From contig NEEC01000016.1 in the NCBI GenBank assembly GCA_002189035.1, positions 1,566,001-1,630,000 on the forward strand: a stretch of 64,000 nt of DNA, written 5' to 3'. A model generated the notes under the pieces. The model was not told the DNA's origin and searched no databases. It saw only the letters and a program-made list of their open reading frames with translations. The DNA is from Utricularia gibba. Lineage: Eukaryota > Streptophyta > Magnoliopsida > Lamiales > Lentibulariaceae. Numbering within the stretch: position 1 is the first letter of the stretch; every line of letters begins with the position of its first letter. Position numbers and translations under genes: made by a program. Below, piece by piece: positions 11,867 through 26,173 of this stretch.

Positions 11867-12149
11867 CGCGTGGCAGTGACGCCTCCAGAAAGTAGCCGTT
11901 GTGATTTAAATCTTATGGGCTTGGGCTTAACATACAGTGATTGCGACGTATAAACAATTTATTTTTTTTACAAGAATGAAAATAAAGATATTAATACAAT
12001 AAATCGAACGAAATTTAGGATATTTAAATTCTATTTTGTATATGTTTTTTTGGAAGAATACTTCAGAATAATTCTATTTTAAAAAATTAAAAATTTTAAA
12101 AATCAAAAGTTATAGAATTTTAAATTATGTTTTATTAAAACAGTTTTCG

Positions 12150-13000
12150 ATCTTCTACCAGGGCGTTAGGGTAAAATTTTGCGACGATGAAGTTGCACTC
12201 ATTAACGATTTCGAGGTGAAGGTTACTGGGTATGGAATTCAACTGCTTTATGGGTTTGGAGGACTCCGTGTGTTTTGTGGGTGAATTTTTTTACCATTGA
12301 GAATGATTGTTTTTGTAGAGATATCGAAGATTGGATGCGGAAGTAGGTTTATTGAGGCACTAGCTGCATCTGATTCAACAGGGGAATGAAGATAGCATGG
12401 CCCAGGGGAAGAAGTTTCAGGTGTCTGTGGATCAGGAACCAACTAGATTAGTGGTAAGATTGATGTTTGGATGATTAGGACTTGTGAGAGGAAGAATTGA
12501 ATCCTGGACCTTCTCCAGGGGCATTTGGCATCGGCGAGCCCTTTTGAAGGCGCCTGATAACAACAAGATGAAAATGGCAGGAGAGGTTGGCAGAGGCGAA
12601 TGAGGCTTTGCCTCGGGTTAAGCCGGCCATGGCTGACGGTCCAAGAGTCAGCGATTCCCGTCTTGAAGCCAACGAAAGAGCCCAGCAAATGCTTCATGAT
12701 CTTCAATCTGAGAAGATGAATTGCGGCGGCGATCATGCGGAGCAGAGACGGGTTCTCGGGTCATCTGCTCTCTGGAAATTTCAAAGCCATTAGAGGAAGA
12801 GGCCATTGGAGGTGAGAACGCAAATGCAACTCGCAAATGGACACCCTGAAAATGCTAAGAATGCAGCAGCAAACTTGTAACTCAATCATCAACTCACTCA
12901 GCGTCGATGCACCTTCGTTTTACGTCTCAAAAAGCTTCTCCTTTGCAGAGAGTCTCAAGAGAACAAGGTCAGGCAATGAAAAACGCGCAACATAATCTAT
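12150..13000 (+). pseudogene. Possible degraded protein-coding gene, unidentified
   Basis: Several plus-strand patches translate to protein-like sequence without joining into one gene. Near 12160 a frame reads VKFCDDEVALINDFEVKVTG. From about 12560 to 12793 a frame contains RLEANERAQQMLHDLQSEKM. Near 12900 another reads SVDAPSFYVSKSFSFAESLK. Stops and frame changes separate them, and no complete splice chain was found. This could be an eroded gene or one with introns I failed to place. I do not recognise the family. Confidence 0.3.
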
Positions 13001-13516
13001 GTAACCAGAGTTGAACTAACAAACAGTTCCTTTGTCTTCGTTGTTTTCTCATTATTGTATCTCGTGCGATGGAGTGAATTGACTCCTTCCCTTTTCACTT
13101 TGGTGCTCTAAAGTTGGATTTTTTTCAGTTATATTTCTATTGCTGGATGAGAAATTCCCCCCCAAAAAAAAGTTCAGTTGGATTTAGCGAGAATTGCGAG
13201 TGGAGAAAGAGAGAGCCGAACGGTTCAATTCAATGGCAGCATTTTCTTGCCAAAAAAAAACTACCCAATTTAATAACCAACACACACAAAATTGAGCCCC
13301 CCAATAGCGGCTTGTTTTCTTTCTTACGGTTTTTCTCTTGTCTCGACATCGCCCAGTACATTTTCCGATCTGGGGTTTCTTGTTCGTTGATCATTCGGCA
13401 TATGGTAGGTGTAGGGGGTGAAAAGATTGTTTCTTTTTATGCTTCTGATTGCTGAAATTTCCATCCTTTTCAATATTGATTCTTACAAAGATTTCTGTGT
13501 ACCTGGTTAGGTATGA

Positions 13517-14747
<1,231 letters not shown>

Positions 14748-14829
14748 ATTCACCGAGTTCTTTGTTACGTGCGTTGGGAAGAACAAGACCAGCAGAAGCG
14801 GCAAGTTAGAACAGTTGTCGTGTTCTCAA

Positions 14830-15640
14830 ATTCTAATATATTTCCATAATTTTTAATTGATTTTAGTTCCAAATTTTATTATTAAATATCAATCATCTAT
14901 GTTTTCAAAAAATATAAATTTAGAATTGTTTATTATTAATAACAAGATGTAGAAGTAAGATTTTCATTTTATTTGAAACAGTTCTTGAAAATTTAAATAA
15001 AAATCACAAATTTAGATTTCGTATATATGATTAATTTTATTTGAATATATGATTTAGGATATGTTGAATTTAGTTAATTTTAAAATTTGAAATTATGTGG
15101 ATGTAATTAATTTTAAAATTGTGTATTATAACAATATATTAGAAATTTTGATTAATATATTAGAAATTATTTTAGAATTTAAATAATAGTCTAAATATAT
15201 ATTTAAAACATAGAAAAATGAATAATATATTTTTTTAAAGAACTTTAAATAAATTGTGAAATTAATTTCAATAATTATTAATACCAAATGAACCTCATAA
15301 TTTCTTGAAAAGAATTTTTGAGAGGATATTCTTACAAAACATAAGTTAGGGTTATGCAACATAATAGGATTTCTGGATTTTTGAGTTTTTTAAAACATAA
15401 ATTACTTGTATGAATATTAAAATGTTTGAAACATAAATTTACTTTATCAAAAGCACTGATTTAATGCGTCACCCGTAATTCACGGTTTATGCCAACATAG
15501 GATTCGCTCCTGTGTGGGGACACGCACGTCCGTACGGTACACCCGCGGCGCTTTCACTCGCAATCAATACAGCGCTGGAAATGGCGGCAATTTGATGCCC
15601 CTCATCGTTATTCAAATTACACTTTTTTCCCCAAAAGCAA
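14830..15640. other. AT-rich spacer
   Basis: Almost pure A+T sequence with no supported gene. The last 150 bases become richer in G+C as the F-box gene promoter and leader begin. Confidence 0.6.
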
Positions 15641-15909
15641 AACCCTAGCCCGCCCTCGTTTTTTTCCCTCTCGTTTCTCGACTACTCGCCTTCCAACGAC
15701 GATTTCCTGCGCCGCCACTGAGTTCTCCCGTCCATTGCTGGTACGTTCGTGTTTCGCTGCTGATCAATCGCGTTTTTTGGTTGTCGGTTTGGCCTGGTTT
15801 TTTTTTGGTCACCGGAAATTTTGCTCTTTTTTTCCCATGAAATTGTTGGCGTTGTTGCAGAACCGCTTGATGATAAGTTCGAAGTGATACAAGGGGTTGG
15901 GAGTGGTGG

Positions 15910-17132
15910 ATGGGGAAGGTATCGCCAAATGAGATGCAATTAAAAGGTGGGAGACAGAAGCCATGGTCGAAAAATCGCAAGAGTAGTAAGTACTTGAAGC
16001 CCGGTGCTCTTGCCCAGATTCGAAATAGCAAGGCTGCTAGTAAAGCTTGCACGGATCTTGGGAAGAAACGAGTTGCTATTGCAAACGCCAAAAGGATCTT
16101 AGCAAGTGATGCTGATGATGCGGCTCATCGCAATATAAGCCCTGGATATTTATCGCCTGTGAGGTCCCAGTTGGATACCTTGTATGGGGCTTTAGGTAGT
16201 ATTAGTCAGAACCAGTTACCAAGTACACCATCGACACCCTGTGACAAAGTTTGTGATTCCGAATCACGCCTTGAATCTCTTCCGGATGACTTGCTGGTAC
16301 ATTGTTCTCACCCTTTTCTATCTGATCATTCAGTTTGAATTTTCCAATTTAAGCACTTGAGATTTGCATGTTCGCGTATATTTGATGACCCTCTTTGAGT
16401 CCAATTGAGAATGTAGCACTTCCACCAGTGTGTCGTTTCACAGTTCATACAGCACTTCACAATGATAACTGGGAATTTCCACCACCAATCATGGGTCTGT
16501 TTTCTGATGTAAAGGTGAAAATACTTTGCCATCTCCACCACGATCAGCTCAAAGCAGTGTTTCATGTCTCACGGAAGATTAGAAACGCAGTGAGTTGTTC
16601 CAGTACCATTTTGTTCCTGATTACTTGTCTTTCTGCCCGTAGAAGAAACTGATTGCACACCTTTTTATCCATCTGCTTTAGGTGATTATTGCAAGACAGT
16701 TCTACTTCAATTATACCACTCCAGACAGAACAAGGCAGGAGATGCTGAACACAAGAACTCCACTTCCAACTGATCATTGGCCTTTCATGAGGTTAGCCTT
16801 GACATTTTGAATTCTACGTGACATCCAGTGAAGACCCTTTTGTTTTACAAACTGAACGTATGCATTGCAGCATGCGAAGTGGTAAAGGGATTTGGATTCG
16901 AAGCCCCCACACACCTAAGGCACCCAAGCACGGACAACGCCCCCCATCTCGTTTGAAAATCACAGAGATGAGGCAAATCGCAGCCGTTCTTTTCCAAGAT
17001 TCCTCTTTCTCATCCAAGTGCTTGGTGCCATCAGTACTTGGAAAACCCATGTGTAAGTCGTTGGCTTCCCACAGAGTGTTGCTCTACGAAGATGAACTGT
17101 GCCAAGCAGTCGCTCAGAACAAACTCCGTTGA
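15910..17132 (+). CDS. F-box protein, At4g35930-like
   Basis: Four coding exons (15910-16296, 16515-16589, 16682-16791, 16871-17132) join in phase to 277 residues. A leader intron probably ends at the CAG before 15861. The F-box starts at about residue 121 with LESLPDDLL, crosses the first intron, and continues VKILCHLHHDQLKAVFHVSR and RQFYFNYTTPDR. F-box proteins bind SKP1 and choose substrates for SCF ubiquitin ligases; the substrate here is unknown. The N-terminal third is basic (KPWSKNRKSSKYLKPG), and the C-terminal part has no repeat domain such as Kelch or LRR. It closely recalls the Arabidopsis family including At4g35930, which fits the gene order. Intact. Confidence 0.88.
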
Positions 17133-17626
17133 CCTTGCCCTGCTTCCTCAAGTCCACGCCATGCTCGCCCCGCCGTGGTACCCCTAAAGGCCGGTATATG
17201 TACAGCCCATGCATCTCATGTCTCCACTTTTTTTTGATTCTCAGTGCCTCCCGTGTTTCAACTCTCTACTTCACCGCCTTGGTGAAGGTGCGTCTGCGAC
17301 TGCCCTCTGCTCGCTCATTTTTGTAACATATTGAGGTGTTTATTAGTATTCCTCTGTTTTCAAACGTATTCTGGCGAATCCAACGGTCACCCCTGGGCTT
17401 GTCGGATTTAGAACAAAAATGTAATAACCTAAGACTTGGTGCAAGGCGTTTGGGCAGGGAGCTGCTTTTCTTGAAGGAAAACGTTCTACTTGATGGTTAC
17501 AGGGAGTGAAAAGACGGACATGCCCTTCATCCGGGAGCGGGTCCCACCTTCCCCGCAACTCTAGGACTACTAGACGACAAGGATAGATAATAATAGACTA
17601 GCCAATACATTCACAGTGAGCCAGGA
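17133..17626. other. Convergent gap between F-box gene and FD
   Basis: This interval lies between two genes that point toward each other, so it should hold both 3' untranslated regions. No further coding frame is supported. Confidence 0.5.
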
Positions 17627-18532
17627 TCAAAACGGTGCCGTTAGCGTTCTCTGGAGACGCCTCTCCTTGGTGCTTTGGTGGTGGTGGTAGTCGTGGTCGT
17701 GGCCGTTCTGGGCAGCTGCCGCTCTCAATAGCTGCGTGTCACGTTCAGAGAGTGAAAAAAGACGGGAGGGAAAAAAGGCGACATTGTAATGGACTTTTAG
17801 ATTTCCAGATTCAGCATACAAGTTGTATGCATTCTATTCATTGGACTACCCTTTTAGTTCTTTCCCCACTCGAATCCTAGGCCCTGTTATGGAATAGCAG
17901 GCACAAACAAAGACACCCGGTTTCCTTGTATTAACAGTGGTAGATCCAAACCTGTTGCTGCTGTTCCTTGAGGCGGGCGTTCTCCGCAACAAGTTGTGCG
18001 ACCTCCATTTCCAGCTCGTTGGTGTAGGCCTGAACAAAACAGAGAGAAAGAAAACAAAAAAAAAAAAGACAGGGGATTGTGTTCAATATTTTACGGAGTA
18101 AAGTTTGGTGTTGAGTAAGAAGGAATGGGGGTGTTTTTGTTTCGGTGCCTGTTTTCTAGCTCTGGATCGGGCGGCGGACTCGCGGTTCTTGATCATGCGT
18201 TTTTGCCTCCGGTCACCGGGGCCGGGCTCGAGATCCACGAACCTCTTCCTGCCGGCAGCGTTGGCGTGCTCGAGTGCTTCGAGAGCGATGTTGAGTGATA
18301 TGGACTGGGGGCGAAGGGAGTTGAGTGCGAGGGCGGTTGGAGTTGGGGGAGGAAGCGCTGCAGAGACGGGAGCCGCGTCGTTGGAGAAGAAGTCCTGCAG
18401 GATGACACCTCCGACGGCGTGCCGCTGGAGATCGGGCTGCAGAGTGAGGTCCCTCCAAAGATCCTCCATTGCCGGAGATGATGAAGACTGGGTGGAGTTA
18501 GATTTGAAGACAGAGGAGGAAGATGGCCACAT
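17627..18532 (-). CDS. FD: FD-type bZIP transcription factor
   Basis: Three minus-strand exons (18532-18149, 18029-17952, 17731-17627) give 188 residues. The start MWPSSSS was chosen because FD proteins often begin MWSS and the frame then runs to MEDLWRDLTL, the conserved A motif. The basic region RRQKRMIKNRESAARSRARK (109-127) leads into the leucine zipper AYTNELEMEVAQLVAENARL. The last residues LQRTLTAPF form the SAP motif, whose Thr is phosphorylated so that 14-3-3 proteins can bridge FD to florigen (FT). FD activates floral meristem genes at the shoot apex. Intron 1 has an unusual GC donor (CAG|GCACCG) between the basic region and the zipper. Group A bZIPs are the alternative, but the SAP tail and gene order favour FD. 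Confidence 0.9.
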
Positions 18533-18612
18533 TTGGAGCAGCAGAGGAACACGTTGGGGGCCAATTGGGGGACCTCGCAGCCAAACCCACAAAAATACAC
18601 GAAAAACAACAA

Positions 18613-18622
18613 GATTTTTATA
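18613..18622 (-). promoter_or_regulatory. Probable TATA box of FD
   Basis: On the minus strand TATAAAAATC lies about 80 bases upstream of the FD start codon at 18532. This is a normal spacing for a short plant leader and supports starting at MWPSSSS rather than at a more distal Met. Confidence 0.45.
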
Positions 18623-18699
18623 CTGAGTTCTGTTCTGTTCAGTTCTGTCCCCCAGCCTTTTTCACTAAACGTGGCCACCATGGCATGGCATTCGCACAC

Positions 18700-20244
18700 T
18701 CGCACTACCTTCGAGTCCCAGATTCATTTCCATGTTCATCTAGACAAGGGATGAATGAGAGGGGTGGGTGTGTGTGGAGTGGGGGAGGGGAGCAGTGTCA
18801 CGCATAATCTTTTCAGTACATTTTAGTCGGATTCTGCAGCAGAGAGGTTTGGCAGAATTGAATTGAATGGGAGTGGTGGGGCTTTGTTGTCATTGTCTTG
18901 TCGCAGCAGCTGCCTCGCCTGTAACATAATTACAAGAAGCCACATATCCCACATCGAAAACTCCCAAATTCTGTACTTGCTCCTGACGCATTATCCATCT
19001 ATACACACGCTTACCTCCCTCTATACATACATACATACAGTGCATTTCCCCGCATTTGGATTCATTGCTTCGAATCTCATTTGGAGTGAATTTGCCCAAA
19101 CTTCATTTGGAGAACGAAAAAATGACCTTCATATCATATCCTCCTTACAAGTGTTTAGGGCGAATGCCATCTACTCATGTTGTGGAAGTGGAACAATTAT
19201 TTTTCCCTAAAATAAAGAAATGTATTACCGAATACTATATATCATCGAAATAAGAAGGGTGTTTAGAATCCACAATATTTTAAATATACAAAGAAATAAG
19301 AAGAAGAATATCATGATCTATTTTTTCGAGAGAGAAACCAATCTCTTAGATAGAAGCGAACAAAGTGTATCAAGTTATTGTAACTACTATAAACCTTTGC
19401 TCATCTTCCTATGGCCACTTTCTATTTTTTGTTTTTTTAAATTATCAGCTCTGTTTATCTATTTATTAATTTATAAGTTATTTCCTAAAATAGAGCAGCA
19501 TATCATCTAATGCAATATATATGGTTGGAGTAGATGCAAAAAGAAAAAGTGTGTCAAATAATGCATCTTCTTAATACATGAAGAATTAATAAGTAGAATA
19601 CTAGGATCCATTTTTAAGATAGAAATGAAATTCCTAGAGTTCTTCTGACTTTCTTCTATGAGCCTTCATTAGGATTTATTATTTATTTATACTTTTTTGA
19701 AATAATTTTGTTTAATTTTTAAAAATTTAAATTTTTAATCATTCTATATTAAAATTGCAAATCTAAATTATATGATTAAGTTAAAAAATTATTAAATTTA
19801 TTACATCTATATTTTAGTTATTGAATAAAATATTAATTTTTACATACTTCAAAAATATATTTATATTCTAATATTTAATATGTTAAAATTTATAATATAT
19901 ATAATTTATTTTATTAAAATTTATAATATAATTTATTACTATAATTTTGAATTAATTTTGAATTAATTTTATTCACAAAATATGAAAACTGCTTTTATTA
20001 TAATTTTTAAAATATATAACAGGTATATAATTCAATTTTCCTTGTTTTTTTTTCCTCTATTTATCAGTTTCATAGTTATTTAAATTGTTTGAGTAAGAAT
20101 GTCAACAATGGCACTCATCTCACATGCAATCCAATGAATTTTTTTTAAAAAAATGCACCTTAAAAACAATGTTTTAGCACTAATTTGAGATCGGGCAGCT
20201 GCATCAGCTACTGTCAAGGAAGAAGAGGTTAGTAGTTGGTAGGG
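18700..20244. other. Spacer between FD and CYCB2
   Basis: Promoter DNA of FD on the left; AT-rich DNA from about 19200 on. A short (CATA)n run is at 19024-19039. No supported gene. Confidence 0.55.
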
Positions 20245-22192
20245 TTAAATGCTGCTCTGTGCATCGCATGCTTGGCCTCTTTTCTGTGCATGAAACCGGG
20301 CCGGTTCGCATCTCGCGGCGTATCCGAATTTTAGTGTGTTGTATTTCCTATGTACTCCTGTAAGTTTACCCGTTTCTGCATTCCCATGAAATTCGACCAT
20401 CTCCCTTGAACACTCTCTGCGAAACGGGAAGAGAGTCGTTACGAAGTTAAAGCTTGAATCTTGCACTGCGGTTGAGTTGAATTATACTCACTGTAACTCA
20501 TCTTCTGAGTAGCCTGTGTGCCATTCACATGTCTTGCTCCAGTGCCCAACTCCGTATAACGTTAGCTGTGCTGTGTAGACAGCTGCAGCAGCGAGGAATG
20601 ATGGGGGGTGCTTCAGCATGTCATACTCCACTAGACAGAGCTCAACCAGGAAGAAAGCCAGTTGCTCAAGCTGCACATAAAGGTGTGCTCTTTATATGTG
20701 GGTAGTTACAGTTTCCCAAGTAAAACAGCAAAACAGTATTCGAACCTTTCGGTCAGATTGAGCAGCCTTGAGGAATCGTCTCATGAAAACGTACGGAGTT
20801 GGAACAGACATGTTGAATTGAAGAGTGTTCAGCATCTGTTTCTCCTGCGGAAGGAAGAAGCAGCGCACAGGTTTAATCTGCAAATTCAAAGTTGCAGTTC
20901 AAATCTTCTCATTTCCTACCATTTCAAGGACTTCCTTTCTCGTATATGCTTTGTCCGAAATGAAGATCAGATCAGCTACTACAGGGACGGAAACTTCCTC
21001 GTACTTGCAGGCTAAGAGCATAGCCACAAGGCCAACGAGCTGCAGCTTCTTTCTAGCAACCGATTGGTTAGCTAAAAACCGATCAATCAGATTTACAGTT
21101 AGAAACAATGTCTCTTCGCGAAGTTCAAACTTATGGTGAACCTCTACGAGCCAGTCGATGAGAATGGCTCGCATTTTCTCATTGATGTCGAACTGGTTTA
21201 CCATATACACAGAAGAAACGCAGCTGGAGCTCTGCAACAAGCAACAACCGGCTGGTAACTCAGTGCGCTGCACTTTGTTTGTCTTCAACTGAGATGCATC
21301 AGAGCAAGTATGATGGAGTCGGCATTGTTGTACTGTACCTCAATTTTCTTGTAGTATGTGTATAGGTCTTCTATGTAGTCTACAACGGCAAGTGGATCCT
21401 TGCAGTCACCGCCATCAATGTCCACGATTGTCTCTTCAAATATGTCTTCCATTTCTACCTCCTGCACAGATGTCATTTTGCAAGATCATTGCTTGTTCGA
21501 AGATAGGGGATGAATTTGAAAAGGGGTGCTTACTGTTTGGTCCGATCCCGTTGTTAGAACCTCGGATCGCTCCAAAGACATGGGCTCAGCATCAGTTAGG
21601 GGAGTATCCTCCCACACTGTGAACACATTGGCACCAGTCTTTGCCTTCTTTGCTTCCTGCTCAGCTCAGAGTTAACATTTTCTATGTACTTCATTTACAA
21701 ATCAATAGAAGCTACGCACCTCAGGGTACTTTTTGGATGAAACTCCCACTTGTGCATCGCACTTCCTGAAGACAATTAAGAAACATACATGAAACTAGAA
21801 TCCAATGAACCAACACAAACAGGCAAAGTAACTCCCATTTTCCCAGAAGAGACTACAAACAGGAGACGGAAATTCATATCCAATGAACAATTTTGAAGTC
21901 AAAGTGTTAGAATTATACGCTGCAATTCCTCTCTTGTTGACAAAACCACAGAAACGAGGATCAGCAGATTCTCCAAGCTTACGGTTAATAACGCTCAGAG
22001 GTCTTCTCTTTGGCCAAATCTCCCCGCCGAACTTCCTCCCCACCATTACCCCCTCTGCCATTATTCGAAACCAATATTCAAGAGAAGGAATCAAAATAAA
22101 GAAAACAAAAGCTACTAACCAGTGGGTTGTCTAATCGAAGCATTATTCTTATTCTCATCAGAAGCAACAATTTCTTCTGCTTTTCTCGACAT
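20245..22192 (-). CDS. CYCB2: B2-type mitotic cyclin
   Basis: Nine minus-strand exons (22192-22120, 22054-21919, 21765-21720, 21656-21534, 21461-21339, 21231-20920, 20844-20746, 20670-20492, 20416-20245) join in phase to 420 residues. The N-terminus has a destruction box RRPLSVIN (41-48), read by the anaphase-promoting complex. The cyclin N box begins near residue 182 with [20 protein letters not shown] and includes [16 protein letters not shown]. The C box follows ([20 protein letters not shown]) and ends [18 protein letters not shown]. Cyclin B activates CDK at the G2-to-M transition. The tail after [12 protein letters not shown] is 13 residues longer than I expect for the family. All splice sites are canonical and the gene is intact. 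Confidence 0.94.
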
Positions 22193-22372
22193 TTCTGAAG
22201 TGGGTTTTGAGAATAAGGAAGAAACTTTCGATGGAACAAGAAAAATTCAAACATAAAAGACGAGACTTTGAGGAAGAGGGGAGCGGCCAGTGGGGACGAG
22301 CAAGAGCCTCTCTCCCTCTGCTGTCTGTCCGCCACTCTCATCCACTTCATATAACTCCATTGTTTTGAAAAG

Positions 22373-22381
22373 TAACGGCTA
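22373..22381 (+). promoter_or_regulatory. MSA-type element upstream of CYCB2
   Basis: TAACGGCTA matches the YAACGGYYA core of the mitosis-specific activator, about 180 bases upstream of the cyclin start codon. A second AACGG core lies at 22447-22451. These elements work in either orientation and bind MYB3R factors to restrict transcription to G2/M. Confidence 0.55.
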
Positions 22382-22459
22382 GTGAATCCCCTCCATTGGA
22401 TCGCCTAAACTCCAAAACAAGGCAAGTCCCGGGACTACTCGGACACAACGGTAACCTTG

Positions 22460-25020
22460 GTTTCCCGGAGACCCCCACGTGGGAAAGAGACGTTTTTTTT
22501 TTTTCCAAATGAAGGCTACCCTCCCTCCATTATCCCCTGAATACAAACTCAAATGGAATGGATGGATACTCGCCCATCCCTGTCTTGCAGTACGGTATCG
22601 GGATATGAAATTTTAATTTGATTTGTTGAAAAAAAAAACCTTGATAGAAATTATTGTATTAAAAAATATTAATATAATATATTTGACATAAAATTTTGTA
22701 ATTGAATTTACATAAAAATCTATCAAAATGTTCGTGAATGAGTAAGTTTTTAATATAAATTTCATTGTTATTCTTGACATTTTATTTACTATTTTTTGTC
22801 TAATAAAACATTTGGAGTGAAATTGATAGTTGAAGAAAAAATATCTTAGGAATATTAAAAATAATATTTTATTTAATTAAAATTCATTTATATATGAGTT
22901 TATGTTTTAGTTTTAATGTGTTTCATTTAATATAAATCAATATTTCATATATTATGACGTCTAACGGCATCGCAGGGACCACAAAATTCAAAATGAGTCT
23001 CCAATGCATTCATTTATGGTTCCTTATCCCCAAGTGTGACATGGTTCGGCATGTGGGCCCACTATAATAATTTAAATTATATATTATATTCGTCCACATA
23101 ACGAAAAGATCCCATGTGTCGAACCTCGGTGGTATGTAGTTTCATGTCCCCCACAAATGCCAACACAAGAATATAGTTTTTAATTAAATAATTATAAGTT
23201 GCCATTGATAACTCGAAAAGGGGAAAATCATAAGATATATTAAAATGTATAAACTATAAATTATTAATGATAGTTATTTTACATATTAATGAGCATTTCG
23301 AAAGTTTTTGCAATCTGTTTCTATTTCTCAAAAAGTTGAAATATAAATAATTTACTGAAGTAGGAAGGGAAATGTAGTGTTTGGAAAAACGCCTAAGGTA
23401 GATCTAGAAATATTTTAGAAATAAGTAGAGTTTTGTGCAAAAATATTTTTGACATTTTTGAATTCTTTGGAGCTCTACATTGCTATTTTCTTCTTATTTT
23501 GTGTGATCTATGTTATGATTACTATCTTAAAGGAACTACGGGGTTTGAAGAGAAAGACATGAAATAATTTGAAAAATGATGTACAATAATACTTCAAGAA
23601 CACTTGAGTTGTACTTTGAATTTTATAAAAGAACAATTAAAAAATTTATAGATAATATTGAATGAAAAATCTATGATCTATCATCACCAATCAGTGGTCT
23701 TAGTTATACATCTAAATTCGAAGAAAAATCGATAAATCATAATGACCAACTAGGAGTCAAAATTGTAGATGGCAAACCCCAAAAAAATCTACAACTCGTG
23801 ATGGCCAATAATGGATCATGAGTGAAGAACTTATTTAACCAAAATCTATCTAATGAATGGTAATATATTTCAACATTGGTTTCTTTTTTCAGCATCATGC
23901 CTTCTTTGTATTGTATTGGTTGATTTCTACTTTATAATAAAAAAAAATAGTCAATATTTTATGAGAATAAAAAATTCCAGAAATAATCTCTTGATTAAAA
24001 ATTGAACATTTAGGTAACTGTTGTATGCTGTTTTTTTTAACAAATTTTAAATAAAAAAATGTACAATAGAATTAAGTGTAATATGAATATCAATCACAAG
24101 AAGCTGAACTTTTACAAAAGCTGAAGTTTTAAAACCTATTATATATTGTCACAGATTTTGTAAAACAGATAAAAGATGCTAAAATTGAAAATAAAATTTA
24201 GGTAATAGATCTTCATTAAGGAAATCAGTTCTTAGAAAATGAATCTTTCTTATTTCTCTCTTATTATTTGAGTTTTTACTAATTTCTTTCATATACCAGT
24301 TATATGAATAAAGAATTATCTAGAATTTCTTCACTTTCATACAAATAAATACGAGATTTGTCTCATTTGATTTCCTCTTGTATATTAAAAAGAATAAGAG
24401 TAAATAGCTTATGATTGCTCCCAAGATTGAAATTTGCGCATATGCGCAATTGTTGTGAATGTTCAATGCCTGAGAATGAGGTCACTACCTATTTATTAAC
24501 CAAATATCTTGATAAGAAGCAATTCATCATCTCTCTCAAATTAGAAAAAAAAAGGAGAAGTTTTTCTTCTTTTTGCTTTTTATCAAAATTCACGAAAAAT
24601 ACCTAATTACCTATTGAGAACTAAAAGAGTAGGGGGACTCAATTAATAGACTTTGAGTTTGTACATAAAAAAATGACACTCATAGATAGATATAGAAGCA
24701 TAGACATTCAATACATTAAAACATTAAGGTAATCACAATAAGCTCTAAGATAACAGATAGTGCTTAAATTAGACTTAGAAATAAAAACACGTGCCACATT
24801 AAAAGCATTAAAAAACATGCAAAAATTTTTGCCCCTATGGCAAAAAGAAAGTAAATCTTTGGAAATGAGATTACCTAAAAAATTATCAAACACAAAAGTG
24901 ATTAGAATTCAAAGACTATTTTTGGATAAACAAGAAAACTTATCTTAAAAAGAGTGACATCGTTTATGAGAATATTCAAACAAGAGAACTATTACATGGG
25001 AAATAAAGAATGAAACGACT
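22460..25020. other. AT-rich spacer
   Basis: No gene is supported. Short frames (24415-24606, 24708-24948) have biased composition and no family match. The stretch is probably old, eroded repeat DNA. Confidence 0.55.
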
Positions 25021-25029
25021 GTAGTGGGC

Positions 25030-25345
25030 AAAGGGCGATCATTCCAGTGTATCTGAAATGTGGCTGCCAACATGAGTGAGATTGCCGCTATGGAGTTTGC
25101 TTCAATTGTGAATAAAAGGGTCATATCGCATGGAATTACACTACCAAGGAAGTTAAGATAGCTCCACCCCCAACGGCCTATGGTACGGGACGAATTTATC
25201 ATCCTGATTGGGCCTGGAGCAAAGTAGGACTAGAAGTTGATTATAGGTACGATCCAACTCCTTAGAACTAATGTCATGGTTTTATTTGATTGTGGTGCCA
25301 CCCATTTGTTTGTATCAGGGGAATGCGAGGTGGGGTCGGCTGCAT
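25030..25345 (+). mobile_element. Ty3/Gypsy remnant: gag knuckle and protease
   Basis: Broken plus-strand frames read a CCHC-like knuckle (CFNCE-stop-KGHIAWNY) followed, about 170 bases on, by VLFDCGATHLFVS. The latter matches the active-site strand of Gypsy retropepsins. Stops interrupt the frames, so this is a dead fragment. A similar protease remnant occurs at 30040. Confidence 0.7.
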
Positions 25346-25399
25346 GAGGAGGAGTTGAGTTTCAAATAAGGATCTTAAGAGGGGAAATCCTTTGTAGTC

Positions 25400-26170
25400 G
25401 GCGACTGGCTTTAATATCAACTGTGACGGCCCTACCTAAACCCTAAGTTGGATTCTACCCTTGATCACCTTATACAGTCAAGGGATTGAGGTATCACCCA
25501 ACAACCACGACCTTTCAAAAAAATAAAAAAAATAAAAAGATATCCCCTTTAATCAAAAGTAAAGTAACAACAATCCGAGCAACTATGACAAGCAACAGAA
25601 AAGGTTCATATAGTCTATTAACATCAATTGTAACCCAAAACCAAGTGAGCCATTACCCAAAATATCCGACCGCCTACCCAGCTCTTTCCTCTAGCTGATT
25701 GCTAGCACCAGCTTGTTACTCGCCACTAATCGCTAGGTTGCATGTGCTGCCATGAAGGCTCCGACCTGCAGAGAAAGTTAAGGTGTTAGTCTCTACAGCT
25801 TTTACCCATTACAACACACACCCACACGAGCCCAGCACCACCCTGTGCTCACATGTCCTTAGACACTTCAGGCTAGCCTTCATAACCCATATGCCCAAGT
25901 TAAACTCCATGATCCCCTTGTGCTCGTGCCCACCCAGCACCCTACTCCTTCCTTCAGCACCTAGGCTAACGACTTCATCCCACATGACCCGATGACGTCC
26001 TTGTGTACCAAATTCCACGATAACCTCCCAGTCCAGAGCACCTGCTCCGCTATCGTGCACCCACTCAACTAGCACGCCCAACGTCATTCCCATGACCCTG
26101 CACGACATATAACCTCTGCGCTTGAGGCTCAGACCGTAGCACCCAACGTTGATCTCCTAGAGACTATGGC
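25400..26170. other. Unassigned repeat-like DNA
   Basis: A cytosine-rich tract at 25670-26150 contrasts with its AT-rich surroundings. It has overlapping short frames (25809-26108 on minus) without a family match. It may be LTR or untranslated sequence of the neighbouring Gypsy remnants. Confidence 0.3.
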
Positions 26171-26173
26171 TAT

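Noticed and set aside
17950-18149. FD intron 1 using a GT donor at about 18092 with 18 added residues
   Set aside because: It would break the continuous bZIP helix and does not match any FD protein I know.
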